Source: Antedon mediterranea
Taxonomy: Eukaryota; Echinodermata; Crinoidea; Comatulida; Antedonidae
Direction of reading: 5' to 3'
Assembly (NCBI RefSeq): GCF_964355755.1
Contig: NC_092676.1
Location: 28,378,288-28,442,287, forward strand
DNA: 64,000 nucleotides
The notes under the pieces are model-generated. The model was given only the letters and a program-made list of their open reading frames with translations, was not told where the DNA came from and made no database searches. Position numbers and translations under genes: made by a program. Below are positions 44,087 through 55,077 of the stretch, in pieces; position 1 is the stretch's first letter; every line of letters begins with the position of its first letter.

Positions 44087-47000
44087 ATGATACAGACGTA
44101 TGGAAGGCAATCGCCGCCAAAATCAAACCATTTACGAAAAATTGTCATGGAGAATAAAGTTATAGGATTTCTTTCTGTTTTATTTCAGTGTTTTGGTGTT
44201 GGAATCGTAGCTGTTGGACTATGGCTTCGATTTGACCACCAAAATGACATCTACGTGCAAGAGATACAAGACCATGACAGACGAGCTGTTGATTACTACT
44301 TTATTGGCACGTACGTCACCATGGCAACAGGATGCGTAATAATGGCGGTTGGTTTTCTTGGTTGCTGCGGAGCGATGCAAGAAAGCATATGTATGCTTGT
44401 TTTTGTAAGTTACTAATAATTTCATTGGTCACGTGCTTCCCAAATGTCAACATGATCTAAACCGTTAATTGAGTATCATTTTATTTAAACAATTTCAGTA
44501 TTTCATCGCTTTGTTGACCATATTTGGTTTAGAGATAGCTGGATGTACGTGGTGTTATGTCAATCGGGAAGAAATAGGAGTTATGTTCAGTGACGAATTG
44601 AGTAAAATAATCAAAGAAAAGTACAAAGAAAACGACATTGCTGCACAAAAAGGAGTTGACCTCTTACAGGAGAAGGTGAGTTAAGATGGCGTGGTGACGT
44701 TTGTACGACGTGCCGCGCCTAATGGTGATAACTCCACGCGAAAGACCAAGCATTTTTTTAACGCGCGCGTTAGACACTGTGCCTTTTTTGCCATCTCCAA
44801 TTCGTCATTTTCAATAATTGGACATCGTTTTCTAAATTCACAATATTCTTAGTAAGAATGAAAGCCATATAGTTTCAAAAATATAAACAATGTCAAAGCA
44901 ATTTCTTAGCCCGTGTATTCACAAGGAAACCCTGTGAACTTTGATACAGTAATTAACGTTGAAAGTGAACCCAGCGGGTAGTAGATGAGGCACCTGACGC
45001 CAACGATGGACTGAGGCTACAAGCAAATACCATGTTAGAGTCATTACCTACAATCTCGTCTAGGCCTACAAATACATCTTTACGAATTCATCGTTGAACT
45101 GTAAGAGAAATATAACACTATGACCATGATGCGTGCATACAATGATACTGTATAGTATCCGAACGATTGGTTTCACTTTCAGCGCGCGTATACATTTTTT
45201 GTACGCGTGATAGAGAATAATATAGGGCTAGAACTTTTTCTAATGTCACGAATGTTTTATCATTATTTATTTATTTATTTCTCTAAATGTTATTTATATA
45301 TTTGTTCTTGTTAGTTAAAGTGTTGTGGTATCGATAGCTACATGGATTGGTTTGATTCGGGTCAAATGATTCCTGATTCCTGCAGCTGCAACACAACCGA
45401 AGACAAATCAGGTTGTTCTGATAGAGGTTTTTATTTAAATGTAAGAAAATATGTGTTCTATTTGTATGTAAATCATAAGAACAGTGTATAAGTATAAGAA
45501 CAAAAACGAAAATACAACTTAGTTATTTTTGTTATTTATAGAGGCCATTATATACTATATACTACAATTTCGGTCGTACGCGCACCCTCTTACTACCGTA
45601 CTGTTTATACTTATGTTTTAGGGATGTGGTAAAGAGATTGAAGAGGACGTTCTTACAAACATTTTTATCTTAGCTGGTATCGGAGTAGGAATCAGTTTCA
45701 TTGAGGTATGGTAGTAGCATTCGATTCCTTTACGTAGATGTGCAGTGAAAGTATGAAACAAATTAAAAAAACGTTTTCACAAAAGTACAGTAAAATCGTA
45801 TCTGTATGTGTTTTATGTTTTGATGTTCAACATCCAAACCAAGATATCACCATAAAATAGAGTCGAGAATACGTACGACGTACACACTTTTAACTCACAT
45901 CATAGCAACGCGAAGAGAGGAGGAATATGTCGCGCGTCCGTCAGCCGTGTACCACCTACATGACGATATCCTTGGTTACGATTCCAGACGCAGTGTGGTC
46001 CAATAGAAAACGAAAATACTGCGCAGCTCCATGGTGACGAAACACGCGTACTACACAATACAAAAAGACATGACCATGGTGACAATGTTTATTTTACATT
46101 TCACTGCGAAACTAGTAACAGTGTACTGAATTGTAAGCGTGCTTTTATAGAACCTAAAATCATGTTTGCCTTGTTATTGATTGTTAACGAACTTTTTTCT
46201 ACGTTTTTGACGTACTCTGGTGCAAGTAGATACATGTAGGTATTAAAGTAGTAAATTAATAAATTGTCTTCTCCTTCACCTCATAATGGCTTGAAATAAA
46301 AAATGTGTCGAAATAATGTTGCTTTACTGTATGATAGTAGCTTATATTAATATTATTAAATGAATGGGACAAATGTTAACTTTGATACTTTGATTTGTAG
46401 AGAACGGAACAAGTTTCCGACTGCTTCTGTCACCTTATCGCTCTGTGGCTCAAATTGGCTTACCACACCAGTTTCAGAATGGTACTCGGAAAATGCAAGA
46501 AAATGCAGAGAACTTACGGATGAAATCGACTTGAATCGCAGCAAGGTTGAAAACCTTCAAAATAAAGCTGCCAAAGAGGAACGAGCTGCTGAACAAGATA
46601 AGAATGAAGTTGCTGACTTGGAGAAGGAACAAGAAACTCTGGTGAAAACCCACCAAGAACGAATCCAGATCTTTGAAAAACTGGAGGCAGATGTGGCGAT
46701 CGTAAGAAAGAAAGCTAACATGGGTGACGCAGAACTTAACAAACAGAAGGAGTTTGCTGCCAAGTTGAAGGCAAAGGGAATGAAGAAGATGAATGAAGTC
46801 GATCAGTTGAAGGTGGAGATTGCTACCTATGAAAAACAAATGCAGAAGAGACTTCAATTGAAGAAGGAGCACGTGGGAAGACTGATGGATGCTCTCCAAA
46901 CACACTGACTCCTAAAAAACTGATACAAACAAGACTATTTATTATCATTTTCTGATCGGATGCTGCAATATCTTACATATTATTAATGTAACCAATACTT

Positions 47001-47716
47001 ACAATTTTCATAATGCTAAAACAGTGACATAGTTTTTTTATAATAAAATATCAGCAGAATTCTACTTCTTTGTTTTAACATTGTATTATCTCTTGTGTAT
47101 TTTAAATAGTGTAGATCTTTTAATAGCTTAATGATGCATAACATTTAAAATTCAATTCTCCGCGTGACGAGGGGTTTTGACTGCAGGACGCAACACAGGG
47201 ACGTCACAACGCAAGCCAGTTGATCAATGATAAATAAAGCTCACAAACAGACCGAACAATATAATCCATCGCCTGTGATTGGTCAAAAATCACTTGCGTT
47301 GCGCTTATGTCCTTACGTTGCGTACTATGGGAATCAAGCTTAACAAAATGTACAATATTATAATGTGTAAGCCTACAATTATATTGACGTATGTACACGT
47401 GCGCTTTCTTTGTGTTGCTATATGTAATATTTAAGTAACGTGTTTTGTTGTTGTAATGTGTTGCTTATCTGACATTATATTACATTTTTATTTAAATGCT
47501 TACAAAAAACAACTAATTGTATTTATTTATTTACTCTAGATTTTGGGAATGCTGTTTTCTGTTGTGCTTTGCTGTGCAATATTTAAGTCATACGACCCAG
47601 AAGACGAGGAATACCGCTATATGGCTGCTATACGTCCATTCGCCCGACGAAAACCCGAACAGAAACAATCTACACCTCATGAAACCTCGTTTGGAATCGG
47701 TATTTTCCGGGATTGA
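44087..47716 (+). CDS. Tetraspanin
   Basis: Five coding exons, all joined in phase 0: 44087-44404, 44499-44675, 45315-45440, 45622-45705, 47540-47716. Product is 293 residues from the first ATG, or 273 if the ATG at 44147 (MENKVIGFLSV) is used, which gives the short cytoplasmic N-terminus usual for the family. Four membrane helices: VIGFLSVLFQ..VGLWL, YFIGTYVTMATG..GFLGCCGA (split across the joint into MLVF-YFIAL), the third IALLTIFGLEIAGC, and the last FILAGIGVGISFIE-ILGMLFSVVLCC. The large loop has the signature KCCG (LKCCGIDSYMDW), SCSC and a GCGKEI cysteine. Tetraspanins organise membrane microdomains with integrins and other partners. Subfamily is not decided. The last intron (45706-47539) holds an unrelated coiled-coil frame. 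Confidence 0.9.
46360..46908 (+). CDS. Intronic coiled-coil open frame, possible retrocopy or nested exon
   Basis: 182 codons within tetraspanin intron 4, same strand. From about residue 40 (WYSENARKCRELTDEIDLN) to the stop it is a continuous charged coiled coil with heptad-like spacing and a high Lys/Glu content (KMNEVDQLKVEI, KRLQLKKEHVGRLMD). The first 40 residues look less like protein. A splice-acceptor-like tttgtag lies at about 46393-46399, so the frame may be an exon of another transcript rather than start at 46360. Codon choice looks coding and there is no stop. An intronless coiled coil inside another gene suggests a processed copy. I do not recognise the parent. Confidence 0.5.
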   Translation: MNGTNVNFDTLICRERNKFPTASVTLSLCGSNWLTTPVSEWYSENARKCRELTDEIDLNRSKVENLQNKAAKEERAAEQDKNEVADLEKEQETLVKTHQERIQIFEKLEADVAIVRKKANMGDAELNKQKEFAAKLKAKGMKKMNEVDQLKVEIATYEKQMQKRLQLKKEHVGRLMDALQTH

Positions 47717-47895
47717 TCAACGGCTTACGTCATCATTGTGTATTGTGAATCCATTTTGATTGACATTTTGAAATCGAAGTTTTCCGGGAGTTGATCGACC
47801 TTTGGGACGGCAATATTCGATCGATTGTATTAACCTCGTTTCGAATCGAGGTTTTCCCGAAAATTTGAATCGATATTTCAGGAACTGATCGATGA
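47688..47895 (+). repeat. Decayed three-unit repeat covering the tetraspanin C-terminus
   Basis: cctcgtttggaatcggtatt then ttccgggattgatc at 47690, a variant at 47770 (aaatcgaagttttccgggag) and another at 47834 (cctcgtttcgaatcgaggtt). The first unit encodes the last residues SFGIGIFRD and the stop. Confidence 0.6.
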
Positions 47896-48083
47896 ATGAT
47901 ATTATAAACAACAACTCTGACCTCATTGATTGGTTGGTTGAAATCAGTAGGCATATTTGTTTGAATTTTCGTTGTTGTCCAAGGTGGTATCGGCTACATT
48001 ACCACGATATGCTATACACTGTCCATTTCTCTGAAATAATTTGGAAAAATATCATTGTGAGGAGGGGAGGGGTGGTTATTTTT

Positions 48084-48402
48084 ACTCGGGGTACCCGAGT
48101 CTAGGACTTACTCATTTTCTCCTCCTCCATCTGGACACTATTGAGTAAAAAGTGCGATTTTTAAAGTACTACTCCTCCCTTACTAGTTGTAGTATTGAGC
48201 TGGGATTTGGCATGAATATACTACAGGGACATGTCCTCAGATCTATAGAGCCGGATTTTTAAATTTCAAACCGGATGCAGCCATATGACGTCTCGAAGAT
48301 GGTACCATATAGCCGTATTTGGTAGCGCGGTTATTGATGTGTATGTGACGTTACATCCGGTCTTATGACGTCATTGCACCTTCTTTCGCTGTACCCCGAG
48401 TA
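48084..48402. mobile_element. Small inverted-repeat element (MITE candidate)
   Basis: tactcggggtac at 48084 pairs with gtaccccgagta at 48391. The inside has no coding frame and holds several tgacgt words. No clear target duplication is seen. Confidence 0.45.
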
Positions 48403-49469
48403 TTGCACATTCGTGCTTGTTTATATTACTTGTATACTAAAAGAGCATAAAAACAAACTGTGTTTTCTGTGTAGGGTGTTGACTTTAAAACTAAAATATT
48501 TCTGTTGCTGTTACATTGTAGTTGTAAAATAGAATTATATATTTTGTAATTCAAGGAAGTGAACACAAAAAATAAAGGAGTTGGTGTGTCTGTTGGTTGA
48601 CAAATAGTTTGATTTTGTTTCTTGTGAACTTTTCTGATTGATTTTAAATTATTAAAATACTTTTTTAATTGGCCTGTTTGTTTGCCGTCAGCCGCGGAGT
48701 TTTTTAAATCTCTGTCCACTTTTGTTATCACCAACATCAATTGATATTTTCAATTTAACATCGCACTAAAAACGTTTATGGTTTTTATTCAATAGAATGA
48801 TGATTGAGATATCATAATCCTAGTTGATTGAAATAGATTGTATGCCTACCTTTTGTTGTACAGTACAATGACATCCATTAAGCAGACTATTGGTGGCGCT
48901 ATATATCTCATTTCAAATTTTATTGGTGGCGAATTTGAAAGTCAGACGACAAATACTTATTGTAGATTTTCACCCAAAATCTTGGCATTTTGGTACATTG
49001 TCTTATGATATTTTATTAATGAACTTGTTAAGAAACTAACAAGATTAAGATTTAGGTAAGTTATTTTAATAATATTGTAATAATACGTCTTAGGCTAGCT
49101 AGGAGGAGGCCCTGTTTGAAAGAAATTTAATCACAGACAGATGGTGAAAGAAGGGAGGCTGTGCCGTGTGTGTGACGACAGGTGACATCGGTCGCGTTTG
49201 ACTCAGCTAGCCTACTAGGCCTATTGATGATTTAGGTCGCCTAACATTGCTAGGCCTAGCTAGCTAGTTAGTAAGGAAATCGAGATTATAATATTACAGT
49301 TCAATAAAAATACATAATGGACAGAAAAAAAACCACAATACAAATAGGCCTAAACCTTATTTTATTATAGGCTTAGCCTAGGCCTAGAGGCCTAGTTAGA
49401 GGCTACTGCATCATAATATAATATTAATATATTATGGTTTTTTTTTAATTCATTTTCTAAGAATATACA
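48403..49469. other. Intergenic, upstream region of the RhoGEF gene
   Basis: No coding exon is recognised. Many tagg/cctag words occur at 49090-49400. The RhoGEF start codon lies at 49470, and a 5' UTR exon may exist in this stretch but cannot be placed. Confidence 0.35.
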
Positions 49470-52400
49470 ATGTCACAGCATACACCATCATCAACGGCTG
49501 CATTTCAGAGGATGTCATTAAGAACGCCAAAGTCAACTGGAACAACCCCAAGATCGTCTGTAAGGACAACGAGATCTACTGGGAGGACACCAAGATCTAC
49601 TAGTAGAACGCCAAAATCTACTAAGAGAATGCCAAAATCATCTGGAAGAACCCCAAAATCATCAGGAAGAACCCCAAAATCATCTGGAAGAACGCCAAAA
49701 TCATCCAAACGAACGCCAAAATCATCCGGAGAAACACCAAACAGTACAAGAACAAGGAGAGGTAAGAAGTGTAATGTTAATAATAGAAGCACATGGGATG
49801 TGAATTTGATTGATATGATGAGAGAGTACTTAGAGTAATAATTTATCTTTTTGTCATTATTTCAAGCGACCATCATCCCAATTATATCTAATTTACTCAT
49901 GTTTCTAGCCTCTTAATTTGTTTTAATTGTTATCTGGACAATAGGTTTGAGGTCTGAGCGGCAAATGAGTCGAACTCCAGGATCAAATGTTATGCAGAGC
50001 TGCTTTGACTCCATACTCCAGACCGGACCTGCTTCAGCTCGCAAGAGAAGAATCAAGCGAGATAAAATTGTCAGTGAAATATTTGATTCGGAAAAGAAAT
50101 ATCAACAACAATTACGAATGGTTATACAGGTAATAGTACATAATGCTCCTTAAAGGCCAACTCAGACATTTTTAAAGTTTTCGCGACAACTTAAAAACTA
50201 TGGCCGATGCTATCTCAAGACAAATCGTCTTGTCAGGATTTAACTCGGAAAGCAACAACGAGCCAAGACGTTTCATTGGGACTTGTCGTACGACGCTGTC
50301 TGAGCTGGCATTTAGGCTTTCAGTAATGGTGTGGGTTCTTCCTCTTATTGATTTATTGATAATTACTTTATGACAAATGTTGGTTTTTAATTATCACTTA
50401 TATATAATTACTAAATACTAGTTTGTTTTTATTCATGTTTATAGAATTTTTACAACCCAATACGGAAGACAGGAATCCTACCAGAGGATGTGATTGACAT
50501 CATCTTCAGCAACATCACTGCCATCAAGGCAGTCAACCAAGAACTTCTTATTCATCTGGAGACTTTTAGTGTTGGCAAAGCTTTCCTCCTTCTGGTGCCG
50601 TACCTTAAACTGTATTCAACGTACGCCAACAGTTTTGACAGAGCGGCATCAACTCTTGAGGTATGTGTTTGTTTCATTGCATCACTATTCAAACTATTTT
50701 TCTTTTCAATTTAAAAATATTTTTCTTTCATTATTTCGTATTTATATGTTGTTGGATTATTTTGTAATATCACAAACTTGTGTTAAAACAATCAATGTTG
50801 ATTGAATGAGTTTGAATCAGTCTCGTAAATAAATCAAATTTATATAAACCAATTCAGGAGGACACAGCACTGCACATGCTTTATAATGTCTTACTGTTTT
50901 AAGTAGTCCTGACTGATAGAATATTTGGTTGGAAAACGAGACTACCAAGGGAAGCAAGCATACCACTAGACCATATTGATTAGCACATACACTGACGATA
51001 GTCTAGATTAACTACCATTCTGTACTCTTACTTTAGGATTGGAGTCGAAAGAGTGAAGAGTTTGCGGATTTCAAACGCATTCAAGAATCTAAACCTTCTT
51101 GTCGCAGTTTAAAACTGCATGCTTTGTTGATTACACCAGTACAGAGGATTCCCAGGTAAGTACAATATAAATATAAAGCCACATACCAAAATTCAATAAT
51201 ATTTTTGTAATTTTGTTACCTGGTGCTGTACTTTGTAATTTTTGTGTAAAATTAAAATTATTTTCAGATATAAACTTTTGCTTGAAGAACTTTTGGAAAA
51301 AACTAGTGAAAGTCATAAGGATTATGAACAGTTAAAAGGTGCGTTTACTAGGATTGTGTTTGGAGTTGACTCTTAAGCTCTGCCTACACTATCAAACTAG
51401 TTTGACAAAAAAAATTCTAGTGGTACTTTTTGTCACATAAAGTTTGATAGTGTAGACAGAGCTTAAGACATAATTGAAGTGCATTGCATCATGCAATAGT
51501 AATACGCAATATTTTTGCTTTAAATTGTATAGAGGCAACACAACAAGTGAATACCATTGCGCACAACATCAATGAACAACTAAAAGAACATGACAACTTT
51601 CAGAAGATGCTTAGCATTCAGAACTGTATGGTTGGAGAGACTGCACCAAAGATCTTAGCCCCTGGCAGACGCTTTATCAAAGAAGGAGCACTCAAAAAGG
51701 TATGCAAATAGTTTCATTAAGCTCTGTCTACACTATCAAACTTTATGTGACCAAAAAATGTGATGTCATATCACTACCACACTGTTGTTGTCAAACTGGT
51801 TTGATAGTGTAGACAGAGCTTTAGAAATAAACAATTATTATGCCAGGTAGATTTGTTAACCCCTGTCTACACTTAGTAATATGCCCAAATATGGTAGTGA
51901 TATGACATCATCATGTCCATATATGGGCACATCACATAAAGTTTGATAGTGTAGACAGAGTTTTAAATAGTTTTGTACATGTTTTCATAGGTTTCCAAGA
52001 AAGGGGCAAAGTACCATGACAGAATGTTCTTCCTGTTCTCTGACATGTTAGTGTATGCCAAACCAACATTCCTGGAAAACACTGACAACGCTACGACATT
52101 CACCTGTCGTTGCATCATCAACTTGTTAGATTGCTCGGTGGATTGCGTCTTGGGTGATCACAAGGTACCAGGAGCTGGCGCCCTCTTTAAAGTGAGTTAC
52201 TTGTTGCCTGCATCTCTGAAATATTTCCAAGCAACTTTGCAAAAAATTGAAAATTCCTATTCTTGTCTAAAAAAACTTGAAAGAACATTGTTTGTGTATT
52301 TCACTTAAAAATATTAATTGATTTTTTATGGTTTGTGTTTTTAGATATCTTTTGATAATGATTCTTTGCTATTATTCCATGAGGATCAGAATATTGCATT

Positions 52401-53997
52401 GTCTTGGGTAGAAACGATCAAAGATGCCATATCGCGTGTGAAACAAAATTCTGCTTCCTTGCGCAAGACAATTAGTAGCTCCGCTATTTCTCCGATGATT
52501 AAAAGAGGGCGTGTAAGGACTAGTCTTCGCTACCAGACAAAACGAAAGAGATCAGATAATGAAGTAAGTTTTTTTTTCTGAAAAGTATGATTTATATGAG
52601 ATAATTTCCCAAATTATCATAGAATCAAAACGGTACTGGCTTTGATAATGTTCTTCTTTTCTCAACGAGTTATAAAGAAATTCATATGGTGCCAACTATA
52701 GAATGTTCCCTAAAAGGCTGATCCAGCATTGTTTATAAGAGAGGGAGCATGTATTTTTAATTTTAGTTCAATATAAGGAGAGGGCATGTCTGTTCCCAAC
52801 TTTTTTAATAACTATTCTCACTTTTATTGTTTACATTTACAGAATAATGCACATATGCAAGATAGTCTGTACCCAATGAGGAAATACCTACAGAGTTTGA
52901 AGTTGAATCAACCACGGGATAGTCAACCGCAGGAAAATCAACCACAAAAAAATCAACCGCGGGAAACACCTTCAAAACGCCCACGACTTACCAGAAGTCA
53001 AGTTGAACAAAATCAGTCTGTAAGTTTTATTTATGGATAAGATTGATTATTGATTATTGATTATCCATGAACCACTTGTACCTAATGTATGTTTGTATTT
53101 TTTTAATACAGTTCTTTTTTATTAAACAACATTTTAGAAAGATATCAATGTAATCCACTGGAATTATATTATTATTTCAATATTCTAATAATTTCTATGA
53201 CTTTATCCAAATTCCCTCACTTGCACTGATGAAGAGCTAGTGTTGCCCGAAAGCTCTGCTAACTTTTCTGGCTGTTTACTTTATTGTTTTGATTTAGCTT
53301 TTCGCTTTTTATTTTTGTATCTCCATTGAGATCCAGCCACTGATACCCACAGCATTGTCATTTTGTATCTCCATTGAGATCCAGCCACTGATACCCACAG
53401 CATTGTCATTTTGTATCTCCATTGAGATCCAGCCACTGATACCCACAGCATTGTCATTTTGTATCTCCATTGAGATCCAGCCACTGATACCCACAGTTTT
53501 AATTTGCCTTTGGATTTATATTATTATTTCAACATATAAATGAACAAAAGACGTTGTGTTGTATTATTTAAATTGTATACAGTTTGTTTTAAGCTCTGTC
53601 AAACTTGTTTGATAGTGTAGACAGAGCTTTAGAAAAACAAAAATTATGTTTATTGTGTAATAGAAAGAAATTATAAAGATGATGTCAAATAAAATACTTC
53701 TTTTCTTTTATGCAGAAAATAACTGAATTCAAATTCAGTGAGGATGATACCGTTTTCCAAACACCAGAAAAAACGCTTGTTGATGAACAGCCCTTCTTCA
53801 CCCCAGCAACCAGCATAGTGAAACGAGGAGAACGTAGAACAAGAAGCGCATCGAGGAACCGATCATTACACGGTGTCAAGCATGGGCGAGTAACGTCCGC
53901 TAAGAAAAAGCGACAACAACAACGTGCGTCACGCCAGAAGGACATCCACGTTAAAAGTAATAACTCCAATCCTGAAGCACGTTGCACAATTTTATAA
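49470..53997 (+). CDS. ARHGEF39-like: ARHGEF39-like Rho guanine-nucleotide exchange factor
   Basis: Ten coding exons: 49470-49761, 49945-50129, 50445-50660, 51037-51155, 51268-51338, 51533-51699, 51991-52191, 52345-52563, 52843-53019, 53716-53997. All junctions keep frame and give about 642 residues. Residues 1-100 are TPKSSGR-type repeats, many of them T-P-K sites that suit proline-directed kinases. A DH domain follows (DKIVSEIFDSEKKYQQQL, LHALLITPVQRIPRYKLLLE, the conserved PVQRIPRY helix), then a PH domain (RFIKEGALKK, DRMFFLFSDMLVYAKP, ...ALSWVETIKDAIS). The PH part closely resembles ARHGEF39 (MFFLF-D-L--AKP). DH-PH proteins load GTP on Rho-family GTPases. The tail adds a basic KRPRLTR stretch, QPQ/NQP repeats and a terminal CTIL, a CaaX box of the geranylgeranyl type. 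Human ARHGEF39 is about 335 residues, so both extensions are additions. Confidence 0.88.
51373..51467. mobile_element. AAGCTCTG-type MITE, short copy in RhoGEF intron 5
   Basis: taagctctgcctacactatc at the left and gatagtgtagacagagctta at the right are inverted repeats around a core of about 50 bp. It takes up about half of a 194-bp intron. The splice sites lie outside it. Confidence 0.85.
51718..51966. mobile_element. Two AAGCTCTG-type MITE copies in RhoGEF intron 6
   Basis: First copy is 51718-51823, with both ends. The second is about 51860-51966: its left end is decayed (cccctgtctacactta) and its right end is tttgatagtgtagacagag. Together they make up most of the 291-bp intron. Confidence 0.85.
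53319..53496. repeat. 48-bp tandem repeat, about 3.7 units
   Basis: Unit atctccattgagatccagcc, then actgatacccacagcattgt and cattttgt, in RhoGEF intron 9. Because 48 is a multiple of three, all frames stay open and give spurious repeated peptides on both strands. Confidence 0.9.
53592..53632. mobile_element. AAGCTCTG-type MITE, terminal-repeat remnant
   Basis: aagctctgtcaaacttgttt joins tgatagtgtagacagagctt. Most of the internal part is lost, leaving little more than the two ends. Confidence 0.7.
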
Positions 53998-54934
53998 ATT
54001 GTTAATTTTGCACCAATTTTTACCACGTCTTTGATATTATTTTAATAATAGAGCTATCACAACTTTGATTTAATTGTAGGCATGAGCAAATATTTGTTAT
54101 TTTTTTAACAATACAATTGACAAAGTTTAAATAATGATACAGTAATTGTGTTTCATATTTAATAGGACAAATAACATATTGGTCAATAACATCAAATTTC
54201 TCTGCAATCAGTTCTTAAAATAATCACACATTTAGGGCGCACCAGAAACATTATTGTACTGTATATAAATAATTTGAATTTAAAATAGATTTCTATTTGT
54301 ATATAAACTCTTATGCACAAAAGAACAACTTTTTTTAACTGAATCAATGAATTTGTTTACAAAAGAAATTAAAATGAATTAAAATAAAAAAACATTGTAT
54401 AATTAATATAATAATCATGAAATGTCTATCCCCTCGTTGAATGAAAACGAAAAAAAAACTATATTTAAAACTAGATATATTGTATTAATGTGTAGTCTAC
54501 TGTAGTGTGTGCAATGTAGTCTGTTTAAACTTGTAATTTTTTTTACATTTATTTTATGTTTTTCACCCTTTTCTATGTGTTTTGTTACATGCAGTACTTT
54601 CATATATAAAATAAGTTCAGATCAAAAAATAATTAAATGTTTTGTTCTTTAAACAATGTATATGTGTTTAATAATTGTTTTTAATCACCTTTTGATTAGT
54701 TTATTTTGATACTGCACTGTTTTTTTTATTTGCATATAATGCATTTCTGAATTTCTTGTTCTTTTTATATAAAAATATATTTTATTTTTTTTACTAAAAT
54801 AACTAAATTCACTGTAAAATGCACTTTTATATACCAAATAAATCTTGTGATGAAAATAATAATTTGTAAATTTACATTATGTTTTAATGATTGTGTACGT
54901 TATATAAATATTATCATTCCTGCTTTTATTTTTT

Positions 54935-55015
54935 ATATAAAGCGCATTGAGAGCCTGCTTATATGCGCTATATAAGAACAGACTATTATTATTATTATAA
55001 TAAATCGTGTATGAA
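54935..55015 (+). mobile_element. SINE/LINE 3' tail with ATT microsatellite
   Basis: aagcgcattgagagcctgct, then tatgcgctatataagaac and tattattattattat. This tail type (gcgctatataa plus trinucleotide repeat) ends many non-LTR elements in animals. No body is recognisable. Confidence 0.5.
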
Positions 55016-55077
55016 AAATTGCTCTGATCTTTCTAAAAAGAGGTAGCGCGCCCCCAACGATTACAAACCTGTTCAAG

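Noticed and set aside
49505-49792. Minus-strand frame rich in DDFGVLP repeats
   Set aside because: It is the antisense of the TPKSSGR repeat exon of the RhoGEF gene.
51339-51990. MITEs acting as introners that created RhoGEF introns 5 and 6
   Set aside because: The splice sites lie outside the MITE ends and extra non-MITE sequence remains on both sides. Insertion into existing introns is enough.
53281-53543. Open frames on both strands with repeated 16-residue peptides
   Set aside because: They arise from a 48-bp tandem repeat in a RhoGEF intron, which keeps all frames open. There is no splice or start context.
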